DNA from: Anaerocolumna sp. MB42-C2
GTDB taxonomy: Bacteria > Bacillota > Clostridia > Lachnospirales > Lachnospiraceae
Reading direction: 5' to 3'
Assembly: GCF_030913705.1 (NCBI RefSeq)
Contig: NZ_CP133190.1
Coordinates: 4,365,501-4,429,500 of the forward strand
Length of the DNA stretch: 64,000 nt
A program made the position numbers and the translations under genes. Position 1 is the stretch's first letter, and each line of letters opens with the position of its first letter. This document shows positions 25,628-35,131 of this stretch, piece after piece. The notes beneath the pieces are model-generated. The model did no database searches. It was not told where the DNA came from and worked only from the letters and a program-made list of their open reading frames with translations.

Positions 25628-26467
25628 ATGAAAAAGAGATTTTATATGCAGGGTATTTTGTATTTTCTTTTGATTGCGGGTATTTTTATAGTAGTACTGC
25701 CGATGGTCTATATGCTTAGTACATCATTAAAGCCAAATGGAGCTTTGTACGAATTCCCTCCGAAGTTTTTACCAACTTTTAAACAGATAACATTGGAGAA
25801 TTACAATTATATAATAAGGCAGTCAAAATTTTATATTAATTTCTTAAACAGTGTTTTAGTATCGTCCGTAACGGTTTTACTGGTTGCAATAATAGCCTCC
25901 GCATTAGGGTTTGTGATTGCTAGATTTGAATTTCCGGGGAAATCTTTTTTATTTGCTTTTATTATGCTGACTATGATTATACCGGGAATGACATTGATAG
26001 TCCCGCAATACGAATTGGCTGTTAAAATGAATACCATTAATAAACTGCTGGGATTGATACCTTTTTATACAGCGTGGGTAATACCATATTCTACCTTTAT
26101 GATAAAGGGATTTGTGGTAAATATACCCAGGGAATTAGATGAAGCGATATACATGGACGGTGGGAGTATTATAACAGTTTTTGCAAAAGTCATATTACCT
26201 CTGGCCAGAGCTGGTATCGCATCGGTATCCATATTTAATTTTCTGACTGCCTGGGAAGAATTTCCCTGGGCCAATACCGTAATAAATGATGACAGGATTA
26301 GAACGTTACCAATAGCCATATCCGGATTTTTCGGACAGCACCAGTTTACCCAATGGGGTTATGTATTTGCTCTATCAGCCCTTAGCCTTATTCCTGTCCT
26401 GCTGATTTTTATTTTCTTCCAAAGATTTTTTGTGGCAGGACTAACAACGGGAAGTGTGAAAGGTTGA
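25628..26467 (+). CDS. ABC sugar importer permease, MalG-type
   Basis: Start placed at ATG 25628, 9 nt after AAGGA; a GTG two codons upstream is possible but less well placed. 279 residues, six predicted helices, EAA loop EAIYMDGGSIITVFAKVILP, C-terminus FFVAGLTTGSVKG. Last gene of the 20489-26467 operon. Confidence 0.88.
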   Translation: MKKRFYMQGILYFLLIAGIFIVVLPMVYMLSTSLKPNGALYEFPPKFLPTFKQITLENYNYIIRQSKFYINFLNSVLVSSVTVLLVAIIASALGFVIARFEFPGKSFLFAFIMLTMIIPGMTLIVPQYELAVKMNTINKLLGLIPFYTAWVIPYSTFMIKGFVVNIPRELDEAIYMDGGSIITVFAKVILPLARAGIASVSIFNFLTAWEEFPWANTVINDDRIRTLPIAISGFFGQHQFTQWGYVFALSALSLIPVLLIFIFFQRFFVAGLTTGSVKG

Positions 26468-26484
26468 TAACCCGGTGTTTTAAA

Positions 26485-26513
26485 TTGACAGTATATTAGC
26501 AAAATGGTATACT
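26485..26513 (+). promoter_or_regulatory. Promoter of the third LacI gene
   Basis: TTGACA (26485-26490), 17-bp spacer, TATACT (26508-26513). Confidence 0.8.
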
Positions 26514-26525
26514 TAACCGCATAAG
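26512..26525. promoter_or_regulatory. Candidate operator of the third LacI regulator
   Basis: CTTAACCGCATAAG, overlapping the -10 box. It resembles TTTAAGCGCATAAG at 27783 before the mdx operon (12 of 14 positions). Confidence 0.6.
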
Positions 26526-26547
26526 GAATCTGCTCCGGGAGGTTATT

Positions 26548-27471
26548 ATGTCAGATAAACGGGTTACCATGAAGGACATAGCAAAGGAAGCGGGAGTTTC
26601 TACTGCTACGGTGTCCTATGTGCTTAATTATTCGGAAAAGGAAAAAATCAGCCACGAGACAAGAATGCACATTTTTGAAGTCGCTAATAAGTTAAAATAT
26701 GTTCCCAATATGAATGCGAAAACCCTGGCAAGCCAAAGAAGCTATTTGGTAGGGATCATAATTAACATGGAGGGACGGAACAAAAAAAGTAAAATCTACC
26801 AATATTATGATCTATCCAGAGAAATTCAACGGAACCTATACCCGAAAGGTTATGATGTGGTTCTATTACCTGCCAAAGAAATGGAAAAGGATATTGTAAT
26901 AGGGCAGAAACGTTCCTTAGATGCCGTATTTATTTTTGATATGGATGAAGAAAGACTGAAAACCATTGCCAACAGGTTTTATGTGCCTGCTATTTTTATA
27001 GAGGGATATGTTGAAGATCCGATTTTCTGCAAAATACTTACAGATTATGAAAAGGTTTTACAAATAGCAGAAAAACAGCTGGGTAACAGCTTTTATGTAG
27101 TTATGGAGGATCACTTTAACAAGAATGTTTATGAGACTATTTCTAAAAGGATACCTCCTAAAGATATATTTGTTAATCGCTATGACAGCAGTCTGATACA
27201 GTTTCTGCGGGAGCATCACAATCAAAAAGGACTGGTAATCGGTGAATTGTTGGGAATGCAGGTAGAAAATTATGCAGATAACCGCAATATATCAGTGGTT
27301 GTGAATTCCGAAAAGGATATTATGCTATTACCTGATACCAAAGTTATTATTGTAAGTAATAAAAAGAAAGCAGAAAAAGCAGTTGAGATTATGGACAGGC
27401 TACTGCGCCTCGATAATACCAACGAAGTGGAACGGGTTACCTATATACGGCCGGAATGGCGGGATAATTGA
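26548..27471 (+). CDS. LacI-family transcriptional regulator
   Basis: 307 residues, slightly short. HTH VTMKDIAKEAGVSTATVSYV at 6-25, then the hinge PNMNAKTLASQ. The sensor domain is diverged and lacks the usual C-terminal signature seen in the 20489 regulator. RBS GGGAGG. It has its own promoter and ends at a terminator, so it is a single-gene unit between two alpha-glucan operons. A shared site points to the mdx-type operon at 27888 as its target. Confidence 0.88.
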   Translation: MSDKRVTMKDIAKEAGVSTATVSYVLNYSEKEKISHETRMHIFEVANKLKYVPNMNAKTLASQRSYLVGIIINMEGRNKKSKIYQYYDLSREIQRNLYPKGYDVVLLPAKEMEKDIVIGQKRSLDAVFIFDMDEERLKTIANRFYVPAIFIEGYVEDPIFCKILTDYEKVLQIAEKQLGNSFYVVMEDHFNKNVYETISKRIPPKDIFVNRYDSSLIQFLREHHNQKGLVIGELLGMQVENYADNRNISVVVNSEKDIMLLPDTKVIIVSNKKKAEKAVEIMDRLLRLDNTNEVERVTYIRPEWRDN

Positions 27472-27525
27472 TTGAATTGGATTTTGTGACATTTAAATCT
27501 TAGAACAAAACGAATAAATAATAGG

Positions 27526-27570
27526 AAAGAAATCGTGATAATCACCAAAACACGATTTCTTTTTTATTTT
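27526..27570 (+). terminator. Rho-independent terminator after LacI
   Basis: AAAGAAATCGTG (27526-27537) pairs with CACGATTTCTTT (27551-27562), then TTTATTTT. Confidence 0.9.
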
Positions 27571-27745
27571 AACTGAAAATGAATTAAGTACTTAACAAAA
27601 TTGTATAACATCCAATTATAATGGAAAATAAAAGCTTAATTTAAATTACTTTTACTTAAATGAATAAAATTAAGTATGTTAAGTTAAATTGAAATAAAAA
27701 TTAATTGTATATTATGATGAAAATATATAATATGCACAAAAATAA
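27571..27745. other. AT-rich spacer before the mdx promoter
   Basis: Very AT-rich, with repeated AATTAAG-type words; no gene or clear structure is visible. Confidence 0.4.
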
Positions 27746-27774
27746 TTGACTATAAAAATTAAAAATACTATAAT
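27746..27774 (+). promoter_or_regulatory. Promoter of the mdx-type operon
   Basis: TTGACT (27746-27751), 17-bp spacer, TATAAT (27769-27774). Confidence 0.85.
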
Positions 27775-27782
27775 TACAGTAG

Positions 27783-27796
27783 TTTAAGCGCATAAG
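27783..27796. promoter_or_regulatory. Candidate LacI operator of the mdx-type operon
   Basis: TTTAAGCGCATAAG right at the predicted transcription start; closely related to the site at 26512. Confidence 0.6.
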
Positions 27797-27887
27797 TAAT
27801 AATGTATTAATTTAGGGAAAAGTGGATGTATCATACCAGAGAGGATATGAAATTCGAAAAGAGAAATGAGAGACAGGTGTTAGAATA

Positions 27888-29225
27888 ATGAAAAAAACCA
27901 AAGCGTTATGTATGTCTGTTTTTATTTGGGGAAGCGGGCAGTTTATCGTATGCAGACAAAGAATGAAAGGATTACTGATTTTTGGAATACAGGTGTTAAT
28001 GATTTGCATCGAGTTGTTTAGCGGTTATTGGCTGGAATTTGCAGAAGGGTTAATACCGGAGTTCTCAATCCGTCTGCATGGCGGCTTTTTTACCAGGGGA
28101 ATATGGGGGTTGATAACTTTAGGGGTGAAAACCGGTGGCAAATATGGGGATCACTCTACAATGTTATTAATTAAGGGAGTTATCTCGCTATTTGTATTAG
28201 GAATATTTATAGCGGCTTATATATGGAATGTCAGGGATGCTTACAAAGCGGGAGAGCAAATTGATAAAACCAGCGTATATATTAATTCTAAAGATTACTT
28301 CAAGCAGTTTTCCAGTAAAAATTTTGCTTACATAGTATTATTACCCATAGGAATCGTATTTTTGTTTATTGTGGTAATGCCCATTGTTTTTTCTGTTCTG
28401 ACGGCATTCTTAAATTATAATAGAGATCATCTGCCGCCGGGACATCTCCTTGACTGGGTGGGATTCTCAAATTTTCGCAAATTGTTCCTGGTTCCCATTT
28501 GGTCCCATACATTTTTGAGAGTTTTAGTCTGGACAGTGATCTGGACTTTGGCGGGAACACTAAGTACTTATTTTTTCGGAATGCTCCAGGCTCTGATTTT
28601 GAATCATCCCTCCGTTCATGGTAAAAGTATATTCCGGACGATTTTAATCCTGCCATGGGCTATTCCACAGATGGTATCCCTTTTGGTATTCCGTAATCTT
28701 CTGAACGGACAATTCGGCCCGCTTAATCAGGTTCTGTTAAAGATTGGTATTATTACAGATAATATCCCTTTTTTGACCAATCCTGTAATCGCTAAGATTT
28801 CAATTATTATTGTAAATTTATGGTTGGGATTTCCCGTATTTATGGTAATGATGCTGGGAGTACTTGCGAATCTTGACCAGAGTCTGTATGAAGCTGCTTC
28901 AATAGACGGAGCGGACAGTTACCAGAGTTTTTGTAAAATTACTTTGCCATTGGTTTTGCAAGCGACCTCAGCAAATTTAATTATGAGTATGGCAGGAAAT
29001 TTTAATGCATTCGGTGCTATTTACTTTCTGACGCAGGGCGGGCCCAATAATGCGGATATGCAGTTTGCAGGGAGTACGGATATCTTGATTTCCTGGATTT
29101 ATAAACTGACGTTGAACCAGCAGATGTATGACATTGCAGCCGTTATGAGTGTTCTGCTTTTTGCCTTAGTGGGTGCCGTTTCTTTCTGGAATTTTAAAAG
29201 AACCGTTTCCTTTAAGGAATTATAG
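27888..29225 (+). CDS. mdxF: Maltodextrin ABC permease MdxF/MalF
   Basis: 445 residues. An N-terminal ~125-residue extension with three hydrophobic segments (GSGQF start, LKG/IKG-type turn, WNVRDAYKAGEQ) precedes the usual six-helix permease core. That extension and the ending RTVSFKEL match the layout of Bacillus MdxF. EAA loop EAASIDGADSYQSFCKITLP. First gene of the operon mdxF-mdxG-binding protein-GH13. Together with 29237 it should form the maltodextrin channel. Confidence 0.9.
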   Translation: MKKTKALCMSVFIWGSGQFIVCRQRMKGLLIFGIQVLMICIELFSGYWLEFAEGLIPEFSIRLHGGFFTRGIWGLITLGVKTGGKYGDHSTMLLIKGVISLFVLGIFIAAYIWNVRDAYKAGEQIDKTSVYINSKDYFKQFSSKNFAYIVLLPIGIVFLFIVVMPIVFSVLTAFLNYNRDHLPPGHLLDWVGFSNFRKLFLVPIWSHTFLRVLVWTVIWTLAGTLSTYFFGMLQALILNHPSVHGKSIFRTILILPWAIPQMVSLLVFRNLLNGQFGPLNQVLLKIGIITDNIPFLTNPVIAKISIIIVNLWLGFPVFMVMMLGVLANLDQSLYEAASIDGADSYQSFCKITLPLVLQATSANLIMSMAGNFNAFGAIYFLTQGGPNNADMQFAGSTDILISWIYKLTLNQQMYDIAAVMSVLLFALVGAVSFWNFKRTVSFKEL

Positions 29226-29236
29226 GAGGATCAGGA

Positions 29237-30058
29237 ATGAAGAAAAAAATTACGTCTGTTTTAATCCATACGGAACTGGTCTTGATGTCTTGTTTGGTTC
29301 TTGTACCTGTTATCTGGATCGTATTGTCATCTTTTCAAAAAGGAAGCGGTCCATCGGAATATATAAGATTTGACGAACTCACAATCGCTAACTATAAACG
29401 TCTGTTTGCAGAGACCAATTATGGAATATGGTTTTTCAATACGTTAAGAGTAGCCCTTGCAAACATGGTTTTGTCGGTTGCATTGATTATGGTCACAGCC
29501 TGGATTATGTCCAGATTCCAGTTTAAAGGCAAAAAATACGGTTTGATGGCAATTATGATTTTGTCCATGTTTCCGACTTTTTTATCCATGACTGCAATCT
29601 ATACGCTGTTTCTTACATTAGGTTTAATCGGTAAGCCTATTACCCTGATTATCGTGTATTCGGCAGGTGCAATTCCATATAATACCTGGCTGGTAAAAGG
29701 TTATCTGGACGGGATACCACTGGCTATTGATGAAGCTGCTTATATGGATGGCTGTACAAGGTTTAAGACCCTCCGGTATATTACACTTCCTTTGTCGAAA
29801 CCGATCATCACATATTGTGCGGTATCACAGTTTATGCTGCCCTGGATGGATTATATCCTGCCGAATATTCTCTTATCCGGTGATAAGACCAGAACACTGG
29901 CAGTCGGATTATTTGCGCTTATCAATGGGAAAGAAAGTACTAACTTTACAATATTTGCTTGTGGCGCCGTACTGATAGCAGTGCCGATAACGGCTATGTT
30001 TATTATTTTTCAAAAATACCTGGTTCAAGGTGTTTCATCCGGGGCGGATAAAGGATGA
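29237..30058 (+). CDS. mdxG: Maltodextrin ABC permease MdxG/MalG
   Basis: 273 residues, six predicted helices, EAA loop EAAYMDGCTRFKTLRYITLP, C-terminus QKYLVQGVSSGADKG. RBS AGGAGG, 11 bp after mdxF. Partner of 27888. Confidence 0.9.
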   Translation: MKKKITSVLIHTELVLMSCLVLVPVIWIVLSSFQKGSGPSEYIRFDELTIANYKRLFAETNYGIWFFNTLRVALANMVLSVALIMVTAWIMSRFQFKGKKYGLMAIMILSMFPTFLSMTAIYTLFLTLGLIGKPITLIIVYSAGAIPYNTWLVKGYLDGIPLAIDEAAYMDGCTRFKTLRYITLPLSKPIITYCAVSQFMLPWMDYILPNILLSGDKTRTLAVGLFALINGKESTNFTIFACGAVLIAVPITAMFIIFQKYLVQGVSSGADKG

Positions 30059-30244
30059 GAGATTTGTGCATTTTTTTAATGAACATATTCCTGGAGGGTA
30101 ACTGAAGCTCTGAAATTCGTATCAAGTATATGGTATATACAGAAAACTATTAGTTCCGTAATTGCCTAATGAACAAAATTATATGGGAGAAAGAATTATT
30201 ATAACAATATAAAAATTATAAAAAATAAAAAGGAAGAGGTTAAG

Positions 30245-31615
30245 ATGATGAAAAAAATACTTAGTTTATTACTGGTTGTTACATTGGTATGCGGTGTTTT
30301 CGCCGGCTGTGCTAAAAAAGAAATACCTTTAGAGCAGGATGAGAATACCGTGGAAGCAGCAGGTGAATCGGCAGCAGGAAATAATCCAAAGTCAGCTGAT
30401 GAGAGTTCAGGATCATCCGAAGTGTCCGGAAATGAGACACAGACGGGTGAAACCGTAAATTTAATACCGGAAGATGGGGCTAAACTTAATTTCTGGACCT
30501 TGTCAGGATATTTGGAGTATGGAAAAGCAGTCGCCGAATTATTTGAACAAAAATACGGAGTCAAGGTGGAGGTGCAGGAAAATGGACTGGATACGGTTAA
30601 CAAAATGATGTTAGACGGACCTGCCGGAAATGGTGCAGATGTCTTTATGGCTGCCCATGATTCCTTTTTAACAGCAAAAGATGCCGGAATTCTGGCTGAA
30701 CTGAGTGCGGACAGTGCTCGGACTGTTTCAGAAAAAATCAATGAGACTGCAGTAAAGACAGTGACTGACAACAAAAAGATATACGGGGTACCTGTATCCA
30801 TTGAAACCTATGCCCTGCTTTATAATAAGACACTGGTAACCGGAGAACCGGCATCTACCTTTGAACAGATTAAAGAAGAAGCAAGGGCCTATAATAACGC
30901 GGCTGAAAATAAGTTCTGGTACCTGACGGTTCCAACCGATGGTTATCCTGCCTATCCTTTCTTAAGTCTTTATGGATTTCAGCTATTTGGTGCGGATGGA
31001 ACAGATGGGGATAATCCTGGATTTAATAGACCGGAATTTGAAAAAGGACTGGAAGCAATCGCATCTCTAAAAGAAATAATACCAATTAAAGCAGATGATC
31101 TTAAAATAGAGACCATGTCACTTTTGGAGCAAAAATTCAAAGAAGGCAAGACTGCATACTATCCGATCGGACCCTGGCTGATTAAATCCCTCAAGGAAGA
31201 AAATATTAATTTCGGAGTAACACAACTTCCAACCTATGATGGTAAACCTATGAAATCTTTCAGTGCGGTGCAAAACGCCTATGTATCTGCCTATACAGAG
31301 TACCCGAAAGCAGCGGAACTGCTGGCAGTATTTCTAACTTCCGATGAGGCGGCTTCCCTTTTGTACAGTAAGGCCTATAAAATTACGGCAAATAAAGATA
31401 TATCCAGTATTGAGGGCTTGAAAGATGACCGGGAACTAAAGGTTTTTTCAGAAGAGTTTACAAAATCCGTACCTATGCCCAGTACAAAACGTATTTCATA
31501 TTACTGGACAATTATGCAGAGTGTATTAAGCGCTGTATTTGATGGAAAGCTGACACCACAGGAAGGGGCAAAGAAAGCCCAGGATGATTTTGAAGCACTT
31601 GTTGCCAGTGAATAA
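30245..31615 (+). CDS. mdxE: Maltodextrin-type solute-binding lipoprotein
   Basis: 456 residues. Lipobox FAGC (Cys22), a ~55-residue Ser/Glu/Gly-rich linker, then a MalE-like domain: ADVFMAAHDSF, YGVPVSIETYALLYNKTL (the sequence that lines the sugar site in this family) and YPIGPWLI. An alternative start one codon later is equally likely. A 186-bp gap with no hairpin or clear promoter separates it from mdxG, so it may have its own leader. Ligand inferred as maltodextrin from neighbours and family. Confidence 0.88.
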   Translation: MMKKILSLLLVVTLVCGVFAGCAKKEIPLEQDENTVEAAGESAAGNNPKSADESSGSSEVSGNETQTGETVNLIPEDGAKLNFWTLSGYLEYGKAVAELFEQKYGVKVEVQENGLDTVNKMMLDGPAGNGADVFMAAHDSFLTAKDAGILAELSADSARTVSEKINETAVKTVTDNKKIYGVPVSIETYALLYNKTLVTGEPASTFEQIKEEARAYNNAAENKFWYLTVPTDGYPAYPFLSLYGFQLFGADGTDGDNPGFNRPEFEKGLEAIASLKEIIPIKADDLKIETMSLLEQKFKEGKTAYYPIGPWLIKSLKEENINFGVTQLPTYDGKPMKSFSAVQNAYVSAYTEYPKAAELLAVFLTSDEAASLLYSKAYKITANKDISSIEGLKDDRELKVFSEEFTKSVPMPSTKRISYYWTIMQSVLSAVFDGKLTPQEGAKKAQDDFEALVASE

Positions 31616-31627
31616 GGAGAGACCGGA

Positions 31628-33490
31628 ATGAATTTTTCAGCAATTATACATGAACCCAAAAGTGCATTATCTTATGCATATGACGAAAATACACTGCATC
31701 TCCGACTGAAAACAGCCAGAGATGAGGTGAAAAAAGTAGAATTAATGGCAGTAGACCCATTTAACTGGATTCCCCGTGGGGATGACACTCCGATTTATGA
31801 CTTTGACAAAAATTCTGTCATTCATATCAATATGCAAAAAGATCAGGTCACCAGCTTCTATGACTGTTGGTTTGCAGAAGTACCGGATATTAAATGGAAG
31901 CGTACGAAATATTGTTTTATTGTTGAAAATGACAGTGAAAAATATATCATTGGCAGCCATGACTGGATTCCTTACACAGAGGAGGAGAGTATACTATACA
32001 ATCTGAATAATTATTTCAACTATCCATACATTAATGAAGAAGACCTTTACCATGCCCCTGACTGGGTTTCTGACACCATATGGTATCAAATATTTCCGGA
32101 AAGGTTCTGTAATGGATCACCGGAGGATGGGAGGGATGTTCTGCCCTGGGGAAGTGATGAACTGGATGGATCTAATAAAAAGTTCGGCGGAAATCTGGCT
32201 GGGATTATTAAAAAGCTTGATTATATCAAAGCATGTGGTTTTAACGGTATTTACCTGAATCCGATTTTTACTTCGCCAAGTTCGCATAAATATGATACAA
32301 CTGATTATTTTAAAGTGGATGCTGATTTTGGAGATAATGAAATCTTTGGCCGCTTGGTAGAAGAAGCTCACAATCGGGGAATTAAAGTAATGCTGGATGC
32401 TGTTTTTAACCACTGTGGATTCTTTCATCCTTTCTGGCAGGATGTGATAAAAAATGGGAGGAATTCCAGGTATTATGATTGTTTTTACATATTGGATGCG
32501 GATAAACCGGTTTTATTTGGAAAACTGGTGAATGGGATGCCGGAAGACTGTCCCAAAGAATGCCTAAATTACCGTACCTTTGCATATACACAGTCTATGC
32601 CAAAATGGAATACCGGAAATCCCATTGTGCGTGAATACCTGTTGAAAGCAGCTGTTTATTGGATTGAACAGTACCATATCGATGGCTGGAGATTGGATGT
32701 ATCCAATGAGATATCCCATGACTTCTGGCGGGAATTCCGCAAAAGGGTAAAAGCGGTAAACCCAGAGGTCTATATTCTCGGAGAAAATTGGGATAATTCC
32801 TATCCCTGGCTTCAAGGTGATCAGTTTGATGGAGTGATGAATTATGAATTTACGACCCCTGTCTGGAATTTCTTCCGGAGGGATAACAGTAACGGTGTTA
32901 AGTACCATGCACAGGAATTTAAATTTGCTGTAGGAAAATTGATATCTGATTACCCGAAACACGTATCAAGTAATATTCTCAATCTTCTGGACAGCCATGA
33001 TACAGAAAGAGTTCTGAGTGTGATGGGGGGAAATAGTAAAGCTGTAATACTGGCCTATATTTTTCTGTTTACCTATCCGGGATCGCCTTGTGTTTACTAT
33101 GGAAGTGAAATTGGAATGGAGGGAGGAAATCATAGTAACAGGCAATGTATGATCTGGGAGGAAAGCAAGTGGAATAAGAGTCTATCCACTGTGATTCAGA
33201 AACTTATAAATTTAAGAAAGTTATATGATAGTTTTAAAACAGTAAATTTCAGCTGGATTACTTTAACCTCGGATATGGATACGGTTATGTATAAAAAGAT
33301 AACATCAAAGGAAACGCTTTATGTTCTTCTCCATAATGACGAGAGAGAAGTAATACTTAACCTGCCGGAAGAGTTGACAGGAGTGAAATGTAAAGATCTT
33401 ATGAGCGACAGTAACATTAAATTAGGAGAAAAAATAAAACTAAGTTCTTATGATTACAGAGTATTTTGTGTAAATTATACTGGATGGTGA
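31628..33490 (+). CDS. GH13 neopullulanase/cyclomaltodextrinase-like hydrolase
   Basis: 620 residues, no signal peptide. N-terminal CBM34-like domain ~1-135, barrel beginning VSDTIWYQIFPERFCNG. Nucleophile Asp357 (GWRLDVSNE), acid/base Glu386 (ILGENWDNS), third carboxylate Asp458 (DSHDTERV). Paralogue of 21509 but clearly diverged. It follows the binding protein by 12 bp and ends the mdx-type operon, so it degrades maltodextrins after uptake. The two GH13 enzymes probably differ in chain-length or branch preference (inference). Confidence 0.9.
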   Translation: MNFSAIIHEPKSALSYAYDENTLHLRLKTARDEVKKVELMAVDPFNWIPRGDDTPIYDFDKNSVIHINMQKDQVTSFYDCWFAEVPDIKWKRTKYCFIVENDSEKYIIGSHDWIPYTEEESILYNLNNYFNYPYINEEDLYHAPDWVSDTIWYQIFPERFCNGSPEDGRDVLPWGSDELDGSNKKFGGNLAGIIKKLDYIKACGFNGIYLNPIFTSPSSHKYDTTDYFKVDADFGDNEIFGRLVEEAHNRGIKVMLDAVFNHCGFFHPFWQDVIKNGRNSRYYDCFYILDADKPVLFGKLVNGMPEDCPKECLNYRTFAYTQSMPKWNTGNPIVREYLLKAAVYWIEQYHIDGWRLDVSNEISHDFWREFRKRVKAVNPEVYILGENWDNSYPWLQGDQFDGVMNYEFTTPVWNFFRRDNSNGVKYHAQEFKFAVGKLISDYPKHVSSNILNLLDSHDTERVLSVMGGNSKAVILAYIFLFTYPGSPCVYYGSEIGMEGGNHSNRQCMIWEESKWNKSLSTVIQKLINLRKLYDSFKTVNFSWITLTSDMDTVMYKKITSKETLYVLLHNDEREVILNLPEELTGVKCKDLMSDSNIKLGEKIKLSSYDYRVFCVNYTGW

Positions 33491-33495
33491 AATGA

Positions 33496-33545
33496 AAGGT
33501 GGACAACCAGGCTGTGAAAGGGCAAGGCTGTCCATACTTTTTTAT
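33496..33545 (+). terminator. Rho-independent terminator of the mdx-type operon
   Basis: TGGACA (33500-33505) pairs with TGTCCA (33529-33534) with flanking AAAG/CTTT pairing, then TTTTTT. Confidence 0.75.
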
Positions 33546-33678
33546 ATCAGTCTCATAAAATAGCAAGATTATATGTACTATTAGCACCATAATCATATAA
33601 TTTTGACCGCTAAAATTATACTATAAGAAGGTAGAATAAATTCGGATTTTTAAGAATGACTTTTAAGGAGGAAATGAC

Positions 33679-34755
33679 ATGGAAAAGATCAAAATTGGTA
33701 TTGTTGGCTGCGGCGGTATTGCAAACGGTAAACATCTTCCGGCCATAAAAAGAAATGGTAATTATGAAATAGTAGCTTTTTGTGATATTATAAAGGAACG
33801 TGCTGAGGAAGCGAAAGAAAAATACGGAACTGCGGAATCAAAAGTTTTTACAGATTATAATGAATTATTAAAAGAAGACGTAGTAGCAGTTTATGTCTTA
33901 ACACCGAATAAATCTCATTCCGCTATTTCTATAGCTGCTATGAAAGCCGGTAAAAATGTTATGTGTGAAAAACCAATGGCAAAAACATATGCAGAGGCCA
34001 AACAAATGGTTGAGACTGCGAAAGAAACCGGTAAGATCTTAACAATCGGTTATCAGAACCGTTACCGTGCAGATTCCACATACCTAAAGAGAGCTTGTGA
34101 CAATGATGAATTAGGAGAAATCTATTATGCCAAGGCTCATGCTGTAAGAAGAAGAGCAGTACCTACCTGGGGTGTATTTTTAAATGAAGAGGAACAGGGA
34201 GGAGGACCGTTAATTGATATCGGAACTCACGCTCTGGATTTAACTTTATGGATGATGAATAATTATGAACCGGAATCCGTTACCGGTTCGGTATACCGTA
34301 AACTTGCGGATCAGACAGAGACCGGCAATGCGTTTGGTGAATGGGACCCTTCCAAATTTACCGTAGAGGATTCCGCATTTGGTTTTATAAAAATGAAAAA
34401 TGGCGCAACCATTCATCTGGAAGCTTCCTGGGCATTAAACACCCTTGATGTGGATGAAGCTAAAACAAGTTTATGCGGTACAAAAGCAGGTGCAGATATG
34501 AAAAACGGTCTTCGCATTAATAAAGTAAAATACAATAAACAATGCGTGGAATCACCTGAGTTATCTGCCGGCGGAGTTGCCTTTTTTGACGGCGAGGGAG
34601 AAAAAGATTCCGATGTGGAACAACGTGTATTCTACAACGCTATCACAAAAGGAACCGACTTGGTTGTAAAACCGGAACAGGCTATGATCGTAACTAAGAT
34701 TCTGGAAGCTATTTATGAATCTGCAAAAACCGGAAAAACAGTTTATTTTGATTAA
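33679..34755 (+). CDS. Gfo/Idh/MocA-family NAD(P)-dependent oxidoreductase
   Basis: 358 residues. Rossmann motif IGIVGCGGIA (Gly10, Gly12), catalytic Lys98 in CEKPMAKT, and the DIGTHALDL motif around 180-190 with the usual Asp and His. Family members oxidise or reduce sugars and inositols at a ring carbon. It stands alone between two terminators. Lying next to the CdaR module, it could feed an oxidised sugar into it, but no site links them. Confidence 0.88.
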   Translation: MEKIKIGIVGCGGIANGKHLPAIKRNGNYEIVAFCDIIKERAEEAKEKYGTAESKVFTDYNELLKEDVVAVYVLTPNKSHSAISIAAMKAGKNVMCEKPMAKTYAEAKQMVETAKETGKILTIGYQNRYRADSTYLKRACDNDELGEIYYAKAHAVRRRAVPTWGVFLNEEEQGGGPLIDIGTHALDLTLWMMNNYEPESVTGSVYRKLADQTETGNAFGEWDPSKFTVEDSAFGFIKMKNGATIHLEASWALNTLDVDEAKTSLCGTKAGADMKNGLRINKVKYNKQCVESPELSAGGVAFFDGEGEKDSDVEQRVFYNAITKGTDLVVKPEQAMIVTKILEAIYESAKTGKTVYFD

Positions 34756-34828
34756 AATGATTTTTATTTAAAGGACTATGATATTTTTTCATCAGACAAA
34801 GACAAGTAAAATTTTTAAAGATGTTCTT

Positions 34829-34877
34829 AACAAAACCCGGCTTGGATACCATTCCAAGCCGGGTTTTGTTATTTTTT
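34829..34877 (+). terminator. Very strong Rho-independent terminator
   Basis: 17-bp perfect stem (34829-34845 with 34854-34870), 8-nt loop, then a run of seven T. Confidence 0.95.
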
Positions 34878-34885
34878 TACCGAAT

Positions 34886-34919
34886 AGTCCTCTGAACGTC
34901 CCCTGTAAATAAAAAGTCC
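34886..34919 (+). repeat. Copy 3 (diverged) of the terminator-associated 34-nt motif
   Basis: Begins AGTCCTCTGAACGTC and ends AATAAAAAGTCC, 9 nt after the terminator T-run. Related to 14601-14634 and 60146-60179. Confidence 0.45.
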
Positions 34920-34997
34920 TCTGGGCAGGAAAACAGCATATTAGAAATGCCAGTAATTTTTAACCTCCGGAAAAGATAAAAAAGGTTATATAACTTG

Positions 34998-35018
34998 TTT
35001 TGTATCTAAGATACAAAA
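34998..35018. promoter_or_regulatory. Candidate CdaR operator, cdaR promoter
   Basis: Perfect palindrome TTTTGTATC-N3-GATACAAAA. Its centre (35008) is 62 bp upstream of the first base of the TATAAT at 35070. The site at 36411 has the same layout and the same distance. Confidence 0.8.
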
Positions 35019-35069
35019 AAAAGTGCGAATTTTGTCAAAAAATATGTGGTATGATTGGATTAGGCTAAA

Positions 35070-35075
35070 TATAAT
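35070..35075 (+). promoter_or_regulatory. -10 box of the cdaR gene
   Basis: TATAAT with no recognisable -35 at 16-18 bp, as expected for an activator-dependent promoter. Confidence 0.6.
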
Positions 35076-35131
35076 AAACTTATGAAATAAATATCATACA
35101 CTTATTTCATAGGATTGGAGGGGTAAAGATT

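Noticed and set aside
27888..28260. Extra N-terminal membrane segments of the MdxF permease as a possible novel fusion
   Set aside because: The same extension is known in Bacillus-type MdxF permeases, so it is family-typical.
30199..30801. 200-residue frame antisense to the maltodextrin-binding protein gene
   Set aside because: Low-complexity Ser/Ala/Thr composition is the mirror of the lipoprotein linker; no RBS or family.
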